The notes below the pieces were generated by a model. That model was not told the origin of the DNA. It did not search any database and was given only the letters and a program-made list of their open reading frames with translations. The position numbers and the translations under genes were made by a program. A stretch of DNA of 64,000 bases, taken from Salinicoccus halodurans (GTDB lineage: Bacteria; Bacillota; Bacilli; Staphylococcales; Salinicoccaceae). Positions within the stretch are counted from its first letter, which is position 1; the number at the start of each line of letters is the position of its first letter. The stretch covers positions 244,937 through 308,936 of the forward strand of contig NZ_FOTB01000001.1 in the NCBI RefSeq assembly GCF_900114445.1, written 5' to 3'. This document shows positions 19,587 to 29,546 of this stretch, piece after piece.

Positions 19587-19604
19587 TGAACCCGTCGTTT
19601 TTTT
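19571..19604 (+). terminator. terminator overlapping the end of the 87-aa gene
   Basis: CGACG-A-GTTCAT / ATGAAC-C-CGTCG with a 3-base loop and one mismatch, followed by seven T. The left arm is inside the last codons and the stop codon lies at the loop. Confidence 0.8.
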
Positions 19605-19615
19605 GTCAGGAAATG

Positions 19616-19637
19616 AAAAAAGCCAGCCGAAGCTGGC
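19616..19637 (-). terminator. def terminator
   Basis: On the minus strand GCCAGC-TTCG-GCTGGC, a six-pair stem with a UUCG tetraloop, followed by six T; ten bases after the def stop. Confidence 0.88.
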
Positions 19638-19647
19638 GGGGGAACGG

Positions 19648-20199
19648 TCATTCAACCGGACGCGCACCGATTTTAGGTTCCATCGGCATATCTTCATCGA
19701 TGCGGTCATAGAACATGATACCGTCAAGATGATCAAGTTCGTGCTGCAGGACGACGGCAAGCATGCCTTTCGCCTTGATTTCAACCGGGTTGCCTTCAAT
19801 GTCGACGGCATTCACTTTAATCCTCTGATAGCGGTGTACCAGCCCGGCGATATCTTCATCGACACTCAGGCATCCTTCGCCTCCCGGAAGGTAGGTTTCT
19901 GTCACAGAATGACTTTTCACTTTCGGATTGATCAGCATGAAGTCATGGTCAATATCCCCTTCCCCATCCTCTATATATACCGCGAGCATTCTTTTATCCA
20001 GACCGATCTGCGGAGCCGCCAGTCCGACCCCGGGCCTGAGGCCGTATTTTTCAGCCGTCTCCTCGTTTTGGGAGTTCACGAGATATTCCCGCATCTCCTT
20101 GAGCTGATCGACTGTTTCTTTGTCTATTTCCTTTATCTCCGCAACTTTCTTCCGCAGCATCGGATCCGGATCGCGGATGATATCTTTTGTCGTGAGCAT
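19648..20199 (-). CDS. def: peptide deformylase
   Basis: Removes the formyl group from nascent N-terminal Met. 183 residues, the Gram-positive type II form. The three metal/catalytic motifs are present: PGVGLAAPQIG, GGEGCLSV and QHELDHLDG (HExxH). The start is the ATG at 20199, because AGGAGGG sits 6 bases upstream; an in-frame ATG at 20220 lies upstream of that site. Gene order rnjA-rpoY-def-ykyA-pdhA matches Bacillus, where the homologue is ykrB. Confidence 0.95.
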   Translation of the reverse strand: MLTTKDIIRDPDPMLRKKVAEIKEIDKETVDQLKEMREYLVNSQNEETAEKYGLRPGVGLAAPQIGLDKRMLAVYIEDGEGDIDHDFMLINPKVKSHSVTETYLPGGEGCLSVDEDIAGLVHRYQRIKVNAVDIEGNPVEIKAKGMLAVVLQHELDHLDGIMFYDRIDEDMPMEPKIGARPVE

Positions 20200-20313
20200 G
20201 ATAAAACCCTCCTGTTTCATAAATACATTTATTTATTATACTATAATATACGAGGGATTGTGATATTCTCAAACTATAATATTTATCGAAATATGACTTT
20301 TGGAGGTTGGAGT

Positions 20314-20940
20314 ATGAAAAAAATGATTGCGGGTCTGGTACTGGCAATGATGGTGACAGCCGGATGTTCATCTGATGAAGACGAGCTTCTGGATTTTTAT
20401 AATGCGTTTCAAAAGACCGTTGAAGTGGAAAAGGAGATTGAGACAGTTTCCGAGGAGTTCGATTCCCTGGAGAGTGAGAAAGGTGAACTGCAGGAGTCTC
20501 TGGAAAATGCATCAAGGGAAGAGCTTCCTGAGATCAGCGCTCAGCTCGTGGAAAACACCGATGCCCGCATTGAGCAGCTGGATGCAGAAGTTGCAGTGAT
20601 GGGGGACAGCAGAAGCCGCATGGAAACGTCCAGGCAGTATATAGAAGAAATATCCAATGGGTCCAACAGGGAAAAAGCAGAATCCCTGGTGGAAGCGATG
20701 GATGTAAGGTACAAGGCTCACGGGGATATGATCGGCAGTTATAAAGCTGTCCTCGAGAGCGAAAGAGAAATTTTTGAATATCTTGGAGAGGAGGACGTAT
20801 CCCAGGATGAGGTGGATGAACGGCTGAACAGTCTGAGTGAGGAATACCAGCAGGTCGAAGAGAATGCCGCTGCTTTTGGAGAAGAGACTGAAAAAGTGAA
20901 TGAAATCAAAAAAGAGATTGAAGATGTGATACAGGGATAG
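20314..20940 (+). CDS. ykyA: YkyA-type lipoprotein (putative cell-wall-binding)
   Basis: A 208-residue lipoprotein: signal peptide with lipobox VTAGC, lipid-modified Cys18, then an almost entirely helical Glu-rich body (repeated EEFDSLESEKGELQESLE-like segments) suggesting coiled coil. TGGAGG precedes ATG 20314. The frame stays open far upstream antisense to def, but the RBS and signal peptide define this start. ykyA lies directly before pdhA in Bacillus, matching this location. Function in the wall is only proposed for the family. Confidence 0.85.
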   Translation: MKKMIAGLVLAMMVTAGCSSDEDELLDFYNAFQKTVEVEKEIETVSEEFDSLESEKGELQESLENASREELPEISAQLVENTDARIEQLDAEVAVMGDSRSRMETSRQYIEEISNGSNREKAESLVEAMDVRYKAHGDMIGSYKAVLESEREIFEYLGEEDVSQDEVDERLNSLSEEYQQVEENAAAFGEETEKVNEIKKEIEDVIQG

Positions 20941-20974
20941 AGAATGGAAGCGCTGTATTATACAACAGATTTTA

Positions 20975-21054
20975 CTGTTATAGTACAGAGAACCCTTTCA
21001 AACCAACGTTTCAGAGGATCTGTTATAGTCCCGTTTATTTTACTAATATAACAG
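20975..21054. repeat. three copies of CTGTTATA upstream of pdhA
   Basis: CTGTTATAGT occurs at 20975-20984 and 21020-21029 in direct orientation; CTGTTATA is repeated inverted at 21047-21054, inside the spacer of the candidate pdhA promoter. A 45-bp period between the direct copies (about four helical turns) suggests a protein-binding array. The regulator is unknown. Confidence 0.4.
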
Positions 21055-21067
21055 CATATGATAAAAT
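21039..21067 (+). promoter_or_regulatory. candidate pdh operon promoter
   Basis: TTTACT (21039-21044), 17-bp spacer, TAAAAT (21062-21067); about 40 bases before pdhA. Confidence 0.5.
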
Positions 21068-21082
21068 ATAGTTAATCAATGA

Positions 21083-22216
<1,134 letters not shown>

Positions 22217-22219
22217 TCA

Positions 22220-23197
22220 ATGGCACAGATGACAATGATTCAGGCAATCACTGATGCGATGGCCACTGAATTGAAAAATGACGAGAATGTCCTCGTCTTC
22301 GGTGAAGACGTCGGTGTAAACGGTGGTGTATTCCGTGCCACTGAAGGCCTTCAAAAAGAATTCGGTGAAGACCGTGTATTCGATACGCCGCTTGCCGAGA
22401 GCGGACTGACTTCCCTTGGACTCGGACTTACACTTGAAGATTACCGTCCGGTTGTCGAAATACAGTTCTTCGGCTTCCTTTTCGAAGCGATGGACGGTGT
22501 GGCCGGCCAGATTGCCCGTCACAGAGCACGTTCAGGTGCATCAAAAGAGATGCCGATTGTAATCCGTGCGCCATTCGGCGGCGGTGTACACACACCGGAA
22601 CTGCACGCGGATTCACTCGAAGGTCTGATGGCTCAGACGCCGGGACTTAAAGTGATCATCCCTTCTAACCCGGTGGATGCAAAAGGTCTTCTGATCGAAG
22701 CAATCCGTTCCAATGATCCGGTTGTATTCCTGGAGCACATGAAACTCTACCGTTCATTCCGTGAAGATGTACCTGAGGAAGAGTACACAGTGGAAATCGG
22801 CAAAGCGAATGTCAAGCAGGAAGGCGACGATATTACGCTGATCGCATACGGGGCGATGGTACAGGAAGCGATGAAAGCAGCAGAGGCTCTTGCAGAAGAG
22901 GATATCTCAGCTGAAGTCATCGATCTCAGAACTGTATCACCAATTGATTATGAAACACTCGTTAAATCTGTCGAGAAAACAAACCGTGCGGTTGTCATTC
23001 AGGAAGCGCAGCGCCAGGCGGGAGTTGCAGCAAATGTTGCTTCAGAACTGTCCGAACGTGCAATCCTGAGCTTAGAGGCACCTATCATGCGTGTTACGGC
23101 ACCTGATACTGTCTATCCTTTCACTCAGGCCGAGAGTATCTGGCTTCCAAACAAGGATGACATTATAGAACGTGCAAAACAGGTAATGGATTTTTAA
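22220..23197 (+). CDS. pdhB: pyruvate dehydrogenase E1 component, beta subunit
   Basis: 325 residues; forms the alpha2-beta2 E1 with PdhA. The transketolase-like N-terminal half includes [18 protein letters not shown] and [10 protein letters not shown]; the C-terminal half includes ADITLIAYG-like and [11 protein letters not shown] segments typical of E1 beta. It starts 3 bases after pdhA, with AAAGGAG in the pdhA 3' end. pdhC follows after 24 bases with its own AAAGGAGG. Confidence 0.96.
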   Translation: MAQMTMIQAITDAMATELKNDENVLVFGEDVGVNGGVFRATEGLQKEFGEDRVFDTPLAESGLTSLGLGLTLEDYRPVVEIQFFGFLFEAMDGVAGQIARHRARSGASKEMPIVIRAPFGGGVHTPELHADSLEGLMAQTPGLKVIIPSNPVDAKGLLIEAIRSNDPVVFLEHMKLYRSFREDVPEEEYTVEIGKANVKQEGDDITLIAYGAMVQEAMKAAEALAEEDISAEVIDLRTVSPIDYETLVKSVEKTNRAVVIQEAQRQAGVAANVASELSERAILSLEAPIMRVTAPDTVYPFTQAESIWLPNKDDIIERAKQVMDF

Positions 23198-23221
23198 TCA
23201 CCATTAAAGGAGGAAGTAACT

Positions 23222-24535
23222 ATGGCATTTGAATTTAAGCTGCCGGATATCGGAGAAGGTATCCACGAAGGTGAAATCGTCAAATGGTTCATCGCGGAAG
23301 GCGAAGAAATCAAAGAAGATGATGTACTCGCAGAAGTACAGAACGACAAGGCTGTCGTAGAAATTCCGTCTCCGGTTGACGGTACAGTGAAGAAACTTCA
23401 TGTTGAAGAAGGGACTGTGACTACTGTCGGGGAAACGATCGTAACAATCGATGACGGTTCCGAAGACAGCGGTGAGTCAGAATCATCCGAATCCAAGGAT
23501 AAACCGGATGACTCCAAGAAAGAAGAAAAAACTGAAGAGAAATCTGAATCCAAGGAAGAAACAAAAGAGGATTCTTCCGAAGATAAAGAAACGGCGAAGA
23601 AAGAAACTTCAGGAGAGCGTGTTATCGCAATGCCGTCTGTACGCAAATTTGCCCGCGACAATGATGTAGATATCAATGAAGTGTCCGGCAGCGGTAAAAA
23701 CGGCCGTGTACTGAAAGAAGATATCGAAGCATTCCAGGACGGTGGACAGACTTCTGAATCCACTGAAACTGAAGAGCAGACTTCTGAAGCACCTGCTTCC
23801 AAAGAGACAAAACAGGCAGCGCCTGAAGGTCAATATCCGGAAACCCGTGAGAAAATGAGCGGCATGAGAAAAGCGATTGCGAAAGCAATGGTCAATTCCA
23901 AACAGACATCCCCTCACGTTACACACCTGGATGAAGTTGAAGTTGAAGCACTTTGGAACCACAGGAAGAAATTCAAAGATGTGGCTGCAGAGCAGGGTGT
24001 CAAACTGACATTCCTTCCGTATGTCGTAAAAGCGCTCGTATCTATGCTTAAAAAATTCCCTGAAATGAACTCTTCAATTGATAATGAAACATTTGAAGTA
24101 ATTCAGAAACATTACTATAATGTAGGTATTGCTGCCGATACAGAGAGAGGTCTTGTTGTACCTGTAGTTAAAGAAGCGGACAAGAAATCAATGTTCGAAA
24201 TTTCTGATGAAATCAACCAGCTTGCCGGCAAAGCGCGTGATGGCAAGTTGTCTGGTGAGGAAATGAAGGGCGGATCCATGACGATTTCCAATCTTGGGTC
24301 AGCTGGCGGACAATGGTTCACACCGGTTATCAACCAGCCGGAAGTCGCTATCCTCGGAATCGGCCGTATTGAGCAGAAACCTATGGTGGTGGATGGTGAG
24401 ATCGTTGCGAAACCAGTGCTTGCACTTTCTATGAGCTACGACCACAGACAGATTGATGGAATGACAGCACAGAATGCATTGAACCACGTTAAGCGTCTGC
24501 TTAACAACCCAGAACTATTACTAATGGAGGGATAA
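23222..24535 (+). CDS. pdhC: dihydrolipoamide acetyltransferase (E2)
   Basis: Core of the pyruvate dehydrogenase complex. 437 residues: one lipoyl domain (residues ~2-78, Lys43 in [10 protein letters not shown]), a long acidic Ser/Glu/Lys linker (~80-130), a peripheral subunit-binding domain ([27 protein letters not shown]), a second acidic linker, then the catalytic domain ending in [12 protein letters not shown] with the active His-Asp. The strong acidity of the linkers fits a halotolerant host. Co-transcribed with pdhABD. Confidence 0.96.
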   Translation: MAFEFKLPDIGEGIHEGEIVKWFIAEGEEIKEDDVLAEVQNDKAVVEIPSPVDGTVKKLHVEEGTVTTVGETIVTIDDGSEDSGESESSESKDKPDDSKKEEKTEEKSESKEETKEDSSEDKETAKKETSGERVIAMPSVRKFARDNDVDINEVSGSGKNGRVLKEDIEAFQDGGQTSESTETEEQTSEAPASKETKQAAPEGQYPETREKMSGMRKAIAKAMVNSKQTSPHVTHLDEVEVEALWNHRKKFKDVAAEQGVKLTFLPYVVKALVSMLKKFPEMNSSIDNETFEVIQKHYYNVGIAADTERGLVVPVVKEADKKSMFEISDEINQLAGKARDGKLSGEEMKGGSMTISNLGSAGGQWFTPVINQPEVAILGIGRIEQKPMVVDGEIVAKPVLALSMSYDHRQIDGMTAQNALNHVKRLLNNPELLLMEG

Positions 24536-24541
24536 GAGCAT

Positions 24542-25948
24542 ATGGTAGTTGGAGATTTTCCTATTGAAACTGATACTATAGTAGTTGGCGCCGGACCGGG
24601 CGGATATGTTGCAGCAATCCGTGCTGCACAGCTCGGTCAGAAAGTGACAATCGTTGAGAAGGGCGACCTTGGCGGTGTATGTCTGAACGTTGGATGTATT
24701 CCATCCAAAGCAATGATTTCCTCTTCACACCGTTTTCATCAGGCGCAGCACTCAGAAGACATGGGTGTAGTGACTGAGGGCGTCAAACTCGACTTTTCAA
24801 AAGTACAATCTTTCAAAGAGAGCGTAGTCAAGAAACTTGTTGGCGGCGTTGAAGGATTGCTTAAAGGCAACAAAGTGGAAATCGTTAAAGGCGAAGCTTA
24901 TTTCGTCGACTCTAACAAAATGAAAGTCATGGATGAAAAACAATCCCAGACTTATGAATTCAAAAATGCAATTATCGCTACAGGTTCACGTCCGATTGAA
25001 ATCCCAGGATTCAAATTCGGGAAACGTGTACTGGATTCCACAGGAGCACTTGCTCTTGAAGAAAAACCTGAAAAACTTGTTGTAATCGGCGGGGGCTATA
25101 TCGGTTCCGAGCTTGGAACTGCTTATGCCAACTTCGGTACAGAAGTCACTATTTTGGAAGGTACCAAAGACATCCTCGGCGGATTCGAAAAACAGATGAC
25201 GCAGGTAGTCAAAAAGAACCTTAAGAAAAAAGGCGTTACAATCGAAACCGAAGCGATGGCACAATCTGCCGAGGAAACAGACAATGGCGTCAAAGTCACT
25301 TATGAAGTCAAAGGCGAAACGAAAGAACTCGAAGCGGACTATGTACTAGTTACAGTCGGCCGCCGTCCTAACACTGACGAACTCGGACTTGAAGAAGTCG
25401 GGATCAAGATGAGTGACAAAGGTCTTGTTGAAGTGGACAAGCAATCCAGAACTTCTGTAGATAACATTTTTGCGATTGGTGACATTGTTCCCGGTCTCCC
25501 GCTTGCTCACAAAGCAAGCTATGAAGCTAAAGTTGCAGCGGAAGCAATCTCTGGTGAGAAATCAGAAGTGGATTACCTCGGTATCCCTGCTGTATGTTTC
25601 ACTGAACCGGAACTGGCGACTGTCGGATACAATGAAGCAGATGCAAAAGAAGCCGGATTCGAAGTTAAGACAGGTAAATTCCCGTTCGCAGCAAATGGAC
25701 GTGCACTCGGTCTTAACGAAACTGAAGGTTTTGTCAAACTTGTTTCCCGTAAAGAAGATGGGCTTCTTCTCGGTGCACAGGTAGCAGGTACAGGAGCTTC
25801 AGACATAATTGCTGAACTTGGTCTTGCGGTTGAAACAGGCATGACTGCTGAAGATATCGCTCTGACAATCCATGCACATCCGACACTCGGTGAAATTCCG
25901 ATGGAAGCGGCAGACGTCGTTCTTGGCAAACCAATCCACACTATGTAA
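24542..25948 (+). CDS. pdhD: dihydrolipoamide dehydrogenase (E3)
   Basis: FAD disulfide oxidoreductase that reoxidises dihydrolipoyl groups and makes NADH. 468 residues. FAD-binding [17 protein letters not shown] near the N-terminus, redox cysteines Cys47 and Cys52 in [16 protein letters not shown]-binding [13 protein letters not shown], and the C-terminal His-Glu in [11 protein letters not shown]. It starts 6 bases after pdhC and is followed by a terminator, closing the operon. Confidence 0.97.
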   Translation: MVVGDFPIETDTIVVGAGPGGYVAAIRAAQLGQKVTIVEKGDLGGVCLNVGCIPSKAMISSSHRFHQAQHSEDMGVVTEGVKLDFSKVQSFKESVVKKLVGGVEGLLKGNKVEIVKGEAYFVDSNKMKVMDEKQSQTYEFKNAIIATGSRPIEIPGFKFGKRVLDSTGALALEEKPEKLVVIGGGYIGSELGTAYANFGTEVTILEGTKDILGGFEKQMTQVVKKNLKKKGVTIETEAMAQSAEETDNGVKVTYEVKGETKELEADYVLVTVGRRPNTDELGLEEVGIKMSDKGLVEVDKQSRTSVDNIFAIGDIVPGLPLAHKASYEAKVAAEAISGEKSEVDYLGIPAVCFTEPELATVGYNEADAKEAGFEVKTGKFPFAANGRALGLNETEGFVKLVSRKEDGLLLGAQVAGTGASDIIAELGLAVETGMTAEDIALTIHAHPTLGEIPMEAADVVLGKPIHTM

Positions 25949-25966
25949 TGATCCAAATTATAAATC

Positions 25967-25994
25967 AGGCGTCCTTAAACAGGGCGCCTTTTTT
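25967..25994 (+). terminator. pdh operon terminator
   Basis: AGGCGTCC (25967-25974) pairs with GGGCGCCT (25982-25989), loop TTAAACA, followed by a run of T. Confidence 0.88.
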
Positions 25995-26017
25995 CATACA
26001 GGAGGTGACTCTGATCC

Positions 26018-26296
26018 ATGACTGAAGAATATAATTACCCGATTGATGTCGACTGGACAACAGAAGAAGTCATCGATGTCGTGCAATTTTTTGAAGCAGT
26101 TGAAATGGCATTTGATAAAGGGGTGGCATCCGGGGTTCTGAAAGAGAATTACAACAGATTCAAACAAGTCGTCCCTTCCAAAGCTGAAGAGAAAACACTA
26201 TTCAGAGAGTTTAAGCAAAATAGCGGAATGGAAGCGTATCAGGCTGTAAAACAGCTGAAAGATACAGAAGAAGACGGACAGATGATAAAAGCATGA
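26018..26296 (+). CDS. yktA: UPF0223 family protein YktA
   Basis: A 92-residue cytoplasmic protein of the UPF0223 family (NYPIDVDWTTEEVIDVVQFF opening, YNRFKQVVPSKAEEK middle). Function unknown. AGGAGGTGA lies about 10 bases before the ATG. In Bacillus yktA lies near pdhD and is close to yktB and suhB; here a ~15 kb block separates yktA from yktB. An 18-bp perfect hairpin begins within its stop codon. Confidence 0.9.
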   Translation: MTEEYNYPIDVDWTTEEVIDVVQFFEAVEMAFDKGVASGVLKENYNRFKQVVPSKAEEKTLFREFKQNSGMEAYQAVKQLKDTEEDGQMIKA

Positions 26297-26333
26297 CACA
26301 AACAGGCTGTGACTTTCACAGCCTGTTTGTGTC
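26295..26333 (+). terminator. 18-bp perfect hairpin at the yktA stop
   Basis: Positions 26295-26312 are perfectly complementary to 26316-26333 around a CTT loop; the left arm starts inside the TGA stop. There is no T tract after it, only a mixed TACATATTATATT, but the stem is very stable. Terminator or 3'-end protector. Confidence 0.65.
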
Positions 26334-26380
26334 TACATATTATATTGAGGAAAAAATTCCACCATTCGTGATAGGTATGT

Positions 26381-26410
26381 TTGATTAAAATATGCTGTGT
26401 AGGGTAATAT
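26381..26410 (+). promoter_or_regulatory. candidate promoter of the DUF4064 gene
   Basis: TTGATT (26381-26386), 18-bp spacer, TAATAT (26405-26410), 34 bases before the start codon. Confidence 0.45.
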
Positions 26411-26443
26411 TCTATATAAAGACATAAACTTTTGGAGGAGAAT

Positions 26444-27523
26444 ATGGCTAAAAAACAATACACACAAACAGTAGAACCGGTCAGCCGGATAGCCGAAAAG
26501 ATTTTTGGCTGGCTGGCATGGCTGGCATTGCTCGCGGTTACAGGTTTTATTTTATTCTTTGCTCTGGTTATGGTAAATGACCCTGCATTCATCGAGTCGT
26601 TCAGACAGCAGATGCAGAATTCATTGTCCCAGATGGATACAGGCGGTGTTTCGACAGAACAGATGACTGATCAGATGCTCAGTATGTTGAACAGTTCATG
26701 GATGATTGCACTTTACCTCGCAGTGCCGCTGATTCTGGGAATCTTCGGACTTCTCACGATGAGACGCAGAATACTGGCAGGTTTCCTGCTGCTCATAGCA
26801 GGTATTCTGACGGCTCCGATGGTGATTTTCGTCATTACAGGTCTTATCCCGCTCTTCTTCGTCATTGCAGCTATTCTGCTCTTTGTTAGAAAAGACCGTG
26901 TCATCACTCATGACGACAGCTACTCTGCCGGAGAAGAGAGAAGACGGGATGACAGACTCGAGGATCTCCGCGGCTCTGAAGATGACAGAGCGGGCAGAAA
27001 CACTGCTGCCGGTACAGCCGGTGCGGCATACGGAAGACAGAACGATGATATGGACAAAGATGATGTGAAGACTTATGACCGTCCGGCACAATCCCGGAAT
27101 CGCAGCTACGAGGAAAACGATCTTGAGTCGACCCGTCAGTATCGTGCGATAGATGACGAAACTGAGCGTGATTACAGAGCCCGGAAAGAAGGAAATGCTG
27201 ATTCCGGCATTGTCACTTACGATGATGAGCGTTTTGAACGCGGGGATGACCGTTATGTTGATAATGACAGCATCAGAGGGGACTCCGACAGGTATGTTGA
27301 CGGAAATATCGATTCAGCAGAAACAACCGAGCCCGTGACGGAAGAAGAGTACGAAAGACGCGGCGGAACAACCGGTTTTAATGATGAAGTTTCAGAGGAT
27401 GACGGTGAAACTCTGAATGATACAGATGATAAACGTCGTAATTCAATGAGAAACAATGAATATGATTATGATGCTTCACGTGAGAGAAGGAATAATCTGG
27501 ACCGTCGCAATAACGATGAATAA
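26444..27523 (+). CDS. DUF4064-type membrane protein with long charged tail
   Basis: 359 residues. The first ~150 residues hold about four helices: one near 19-40, one after an external QMQNSLSQMDTGG... loop, then two with short turns, matching DUF4064 proteins common in staphylococci. Residues ~155-359 form a cytoplasmic tail dominated by Asp, Glu, Arg, Tyr and Asn (for example DDERFERGDDRYVDND), probably disordered. GGAGGAG precedes ATG 26444. Function unknown. The upstream half fits the family; the tail is much longer and more charged than expected. Confidence 0.78.
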   Translation: MAKKQYTQTVEPVSRIAEKIFGWLAWLALLAVTGFILFFALVMVNDPAFIESFRQQMQNSLSQMDTGGVSTEQMTDQMLSMLNSSWMIALYLAVPLILGIFGLLTMRRRILAGFLLLIAGILTAPMVIFVITGLIPLFFVIAAILLFVRKDRVITHDDSYSAGEERRRDDRLEDLRGSEDDRAGRNTAAGTAGAAYGRQNDDMDKDDVKTYDRPAQSRNRSYEENDLESTRQYRAIDDETERDYRARKEGNADSGIVTYDDERFERGDDRYVDNDSIRGDSDRYVDGNIDSAETTEPVTEEEYERRGGTTGFNDEVSEDDGETLNDTDDKRRNSMRNNEYDYDASRERRNNLDRRNNDE

Positions 27524-27534
27524 CCGTGATGACA

Positions 27535-27573
27535 AAAGCACCCCCGATCCTGATTCAGGATCGGGGGTGCTTT
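27535..27573. terminator. bidirectional terminator
   Basis: Perfect 18-bp stem (27535-27552 with 27556-27573, core GCACCCCCGATCCTG) with an ATT loop. It lies 12 bases after the DUF4064 gene and 7 bases from the convergent tetR stop, so it can serve both. Confidence 0.9.
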
Positions 27574-27579
27574 ATGGTC

Positions 27580-28215
27580 CTATTGGGGTTTTAAATAATC
27601 AAGATAGATTTCACTTACGGTTTCCAACTGGCATGAAGGAGTTATATCACCGCTTATATTCAAAACTGAGTGGCTCATTGTCAGTTTCTGTGTGTAGATG
27701 CCGAAGTTGTTGAGTATCGGCAGTATCTTTTCCCGGGTGCATCTTTCAGGATGAAGCGTGCCATCAAGTTTTCCCTGTTCTATAATCTGCAGGAAATGAT
27801 CGACGATTTTTCTGCGGGCTTCAAAGTAGGGGAGAAGGTTTTCCACCGGTTCTGTTGTGTTATCTATATAGACCTGGAATGCATCATTGAATTTTGCGGT
27901 ATTTGCTGATGGACTGATGTGGATGCCTTTCATGTAATCGAAACAATCTTCAATCTTTTCATAGGCCGTCTTATCCGGGTGGTTCAATATATTTTTAAAA
28001 GCGTCTGCTTCAGATTCCATTATTGAAATTGCTGCTGCTAAAATCAGTTGTTCTTTTTTCGGAAAGTACCGGAACAGTGTTGCGATCCCAATACCTTCTG
28101 CATCAGCGATTTCCTGCATGTGCACAGCATTAAACCCTTTTTCCACAAAAAAGGCTTTTGCCGTTTTGATAATGCTGGAACGCCGGCGTTCTTTATTAGT
28201 TTCGCGTAACCCCAT
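27580..28215 (-). CDS. TetR family transcriptional regulator
   Basis: 211 residues. The N-terminal ~60 residues form the TetR helix-turn-helix (SIIKTAKAFFVEKGFNAVHMQEIADAEGIG, then IATLFRYFPKKEQLI). The C-terminal ligand domain has no recognised match. AAAGGAGA is 7 bases before the ATG at 28215; an upstream in-frame start lacks a site. It is divergent from a BASS-family transporter, the classic layout for a local repressor. Inverted repeats in the shared intergenic region are candidate operators. Confidence 0.93.
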   Translation of the reverse strand: MGLRETNKERRRSSIIKTAKAFFVEKGFNAVHMQEIADAEGIGIATLFRYFPKKEQLILAAAISIMESEADAFKNILNHPDKTAYEKIEDCFDYMKGIHISPSANTAKFNDAFQVYIDNTTEPVENLLPYFEARRKIVDHFLQIIEQGKLDGTLHPERCTREKILPILNNFGIYTQKLTMSHSVLNISGDITPSCQLETVSEIYLDYLKPQ

Positions 28216-28443
28216 TTTGCTGTCTCCTTTATATAATCTATAATCATTATAATATAAAACCCGCAATTTATATATCAAAATCATATACTTTTTCAGACTG
28301 GATTAAAAATTTACGGTCTGATCTCCATTTATTTTTCAAACCATATATGTAAGCGATGCCAGTACCTGCCCGACGATTGAAAGAAGGCGGAGATCTAAAT
28401 GATTATATTTAAAAGATTCAAAAGATTTTAAATAAATACCTAG

Positions 28444-28460
28444 GATAATTTTGAATTATC
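28444..28460. promoter_or_regulatory. inverted repeat, candidate TetR operator 1
   Basis: Perfect 7-3-7 palindrome GATAATT-TTG-AATTATC, 69 bases before the BASS gene start codon; overlaps a TTGAAT -35 candidate. Size and symmetry fit a TetR dimer site. Confidence 0.45.
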
Positions 28461-28478
28461 TGCTAATATACTCTTTAT

Positions 28479-28494
28479 AGTTTCAAACGAAACT
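28479..28494. promoter_or_regulatory. inverted repeat, candidate TetR operator 2
   Basis: Perfect 6-4-6 repeat AGTTTC-AAAC-GAAACT, 35 bases before the BASS gene, at the expected transcription start zone. Could instead be a leader hairpin. Confidence 0.42.
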
Positions 28495-28528
28495 GAATAA
28501 GTTGCGGTCCATTTAAGGAGGGTGTGTT

Positions 28529-29509
28529 ATGAATGCTGTAGCCAGGTTCAGCCAGTTTGTGGGGAACACTTTCGCAGTCTGGGTGATTTTATTTGCAGTA
28601 ATGTCGTTTTTATTCCCCGGAGGGTTTACGTGGATTGGTGCCTATATCAATCTGCTGCTGGGAATAATCATGTTCGGCATGGGTCTCACTCTGAAGCCCG
28701 AAGATTTCAAAAGAGTACTGAAAGCACCAAAAATAGTATTTATAGTGGTGGCTGCCCAATATACAATCATGCCGCTCATTGCTCTGGGACTCGTATTCCT
28801 GTTCCAGCTGCCGCCTGAAATTGCAGTGGGTGTGATTCTGGTCGGGTGCGCACCGGGAGGAACGTCCTCCAATGTCATGACATTCCTTGCAAAAGGGAAT
28901 ACGGCGCTGTCTGTTACAGCGACAGCGGTTTCCACTGTGCTCGCTCCGATACTGACGCCGGCACTGACACTGCTGCTTGCCAGCGCATGGCTGCCTGTGT
29001 CATTCATGGACTTATTTGTATCGATCTTACAGATTGTTCTTGTTCCTGTCATTCTGGGAATTGTAGTGAGATACTTGGCGGGTGACCGTATAGAAAAAGG
29101 TATTGCAGTATTGCCGCTTGTATCAGTGATCGGCATAGTTGGAGTTGTTACGGCGGTTGTTTCGGGGAACACTGAGGCAATTGTCCAATCCGGGCTGCTG
29201 ATATTCCTTGTCGTCATTCTCCATAATATGATTGGCTATACTGTCGGTTTCCTGGCAGCTAAAATGTTTGGCTTAAAACTTGCAGATCAGAAAGCGACTT
29301 CAATAGAAGTCGGAATGCAAAACTCGGGGCTTGCTGCAGCGCTGTCTGCAGCACACTTCTCACCATTGTCCGCAGTACCTGCGGCATTGTTCAGTGTCTG
29401 GCACAATATTTCCGGTTCACTGATTGCCACATGGATGAGTAAAAAGACCGATGGCAGTGAAATGCCGGAAGTTGATGAAAAGGCAGATGCCGACGGAGTA
29501 CGTGTATAA
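28529..29509 (+). CDS. BASS family (bile acid:sodium symporter-like) transporter
   Basis: 326 residues with nine or ten helices. GITLKPEDF-like MGLTLKPEDFKRVL, VGVILVGCAPGGTSSNVMTFLAKGN and the late EVGMQNSGLAAALSAAHF are hallmark BASS segments; the two crossover helices that bind Na+ are included. Substrate is not evident: bacterial BASS members move organic anions such as 2-keto acids (PanS moves ketopantoate). ilvD starts 37 bases downstream with no terminator between, suggesting co-transcription and a link to branched-chain keto acids (inference). AAGGAGGG precedes the ATG. Confidence 0.9.
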   Translation: MNAVARFSQFVGNTFAVWVILFAVMSFLFPGGFTWIGAYINLLLGIIMFGMGLTLKPEDFKRVLKAPKIVFIVVAAQYTIMPLIALGLVFLFQLPPEIAVGVILVGCAPGGTSSNVMTFLAKGNTALSVTATAVSTVLAPILTPALTLLLASAWLPVSFMDLFVSILQIVLVPVILGIVVRYLAGDRIEKGIAVLPLVSVIGIVGVVTAVVSGNTEAIVQSGLLIFLVVILHNMIGYTVGFLAAKMFGLKLADQKATSIEVGMQNSGLAAALSAAHFSPLSAVPAALFSVWHNISGSLIATWMSKKTDGSEMPEVDEKADADGVRV

Positions 29510-29546
29510 TAAAAGAATCAAATGATACTGAAAGGTGGTCCACAGT

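Larger units (their letters stand above)
28216..28528. promoter_or_regulatory. tetR/BASS divergent regulatory region
   Basis: A 313-bp AT-rich gene-free stretch. It holds TATAAT-C-ATTATA (28239-28251, next to the tetR leader), GATAATT-TTG-AATTATC (28444-28460) and AGTTTC-AAAC-GAAACT (28479-28494). A -35-like TTGAAT (28451-28456) lies inside the second repeat. Nothing else was recognised. Confidence 0.6.

Noticed and set aside
19603-20313. Extension of the ykyA frame far upstream, opposite def
   Set aside because: The signal peptide, lipobox and TGGAGG fix the start at 20314; the upstream part is antisense to peptide deformylase.
28444-28460. CodY box reading of the AATTTTGAATT segment
   Set aside because: Only the first half matches AATTTTCWGAAAATT; the exact 7-3-7 symmetry is a better description.
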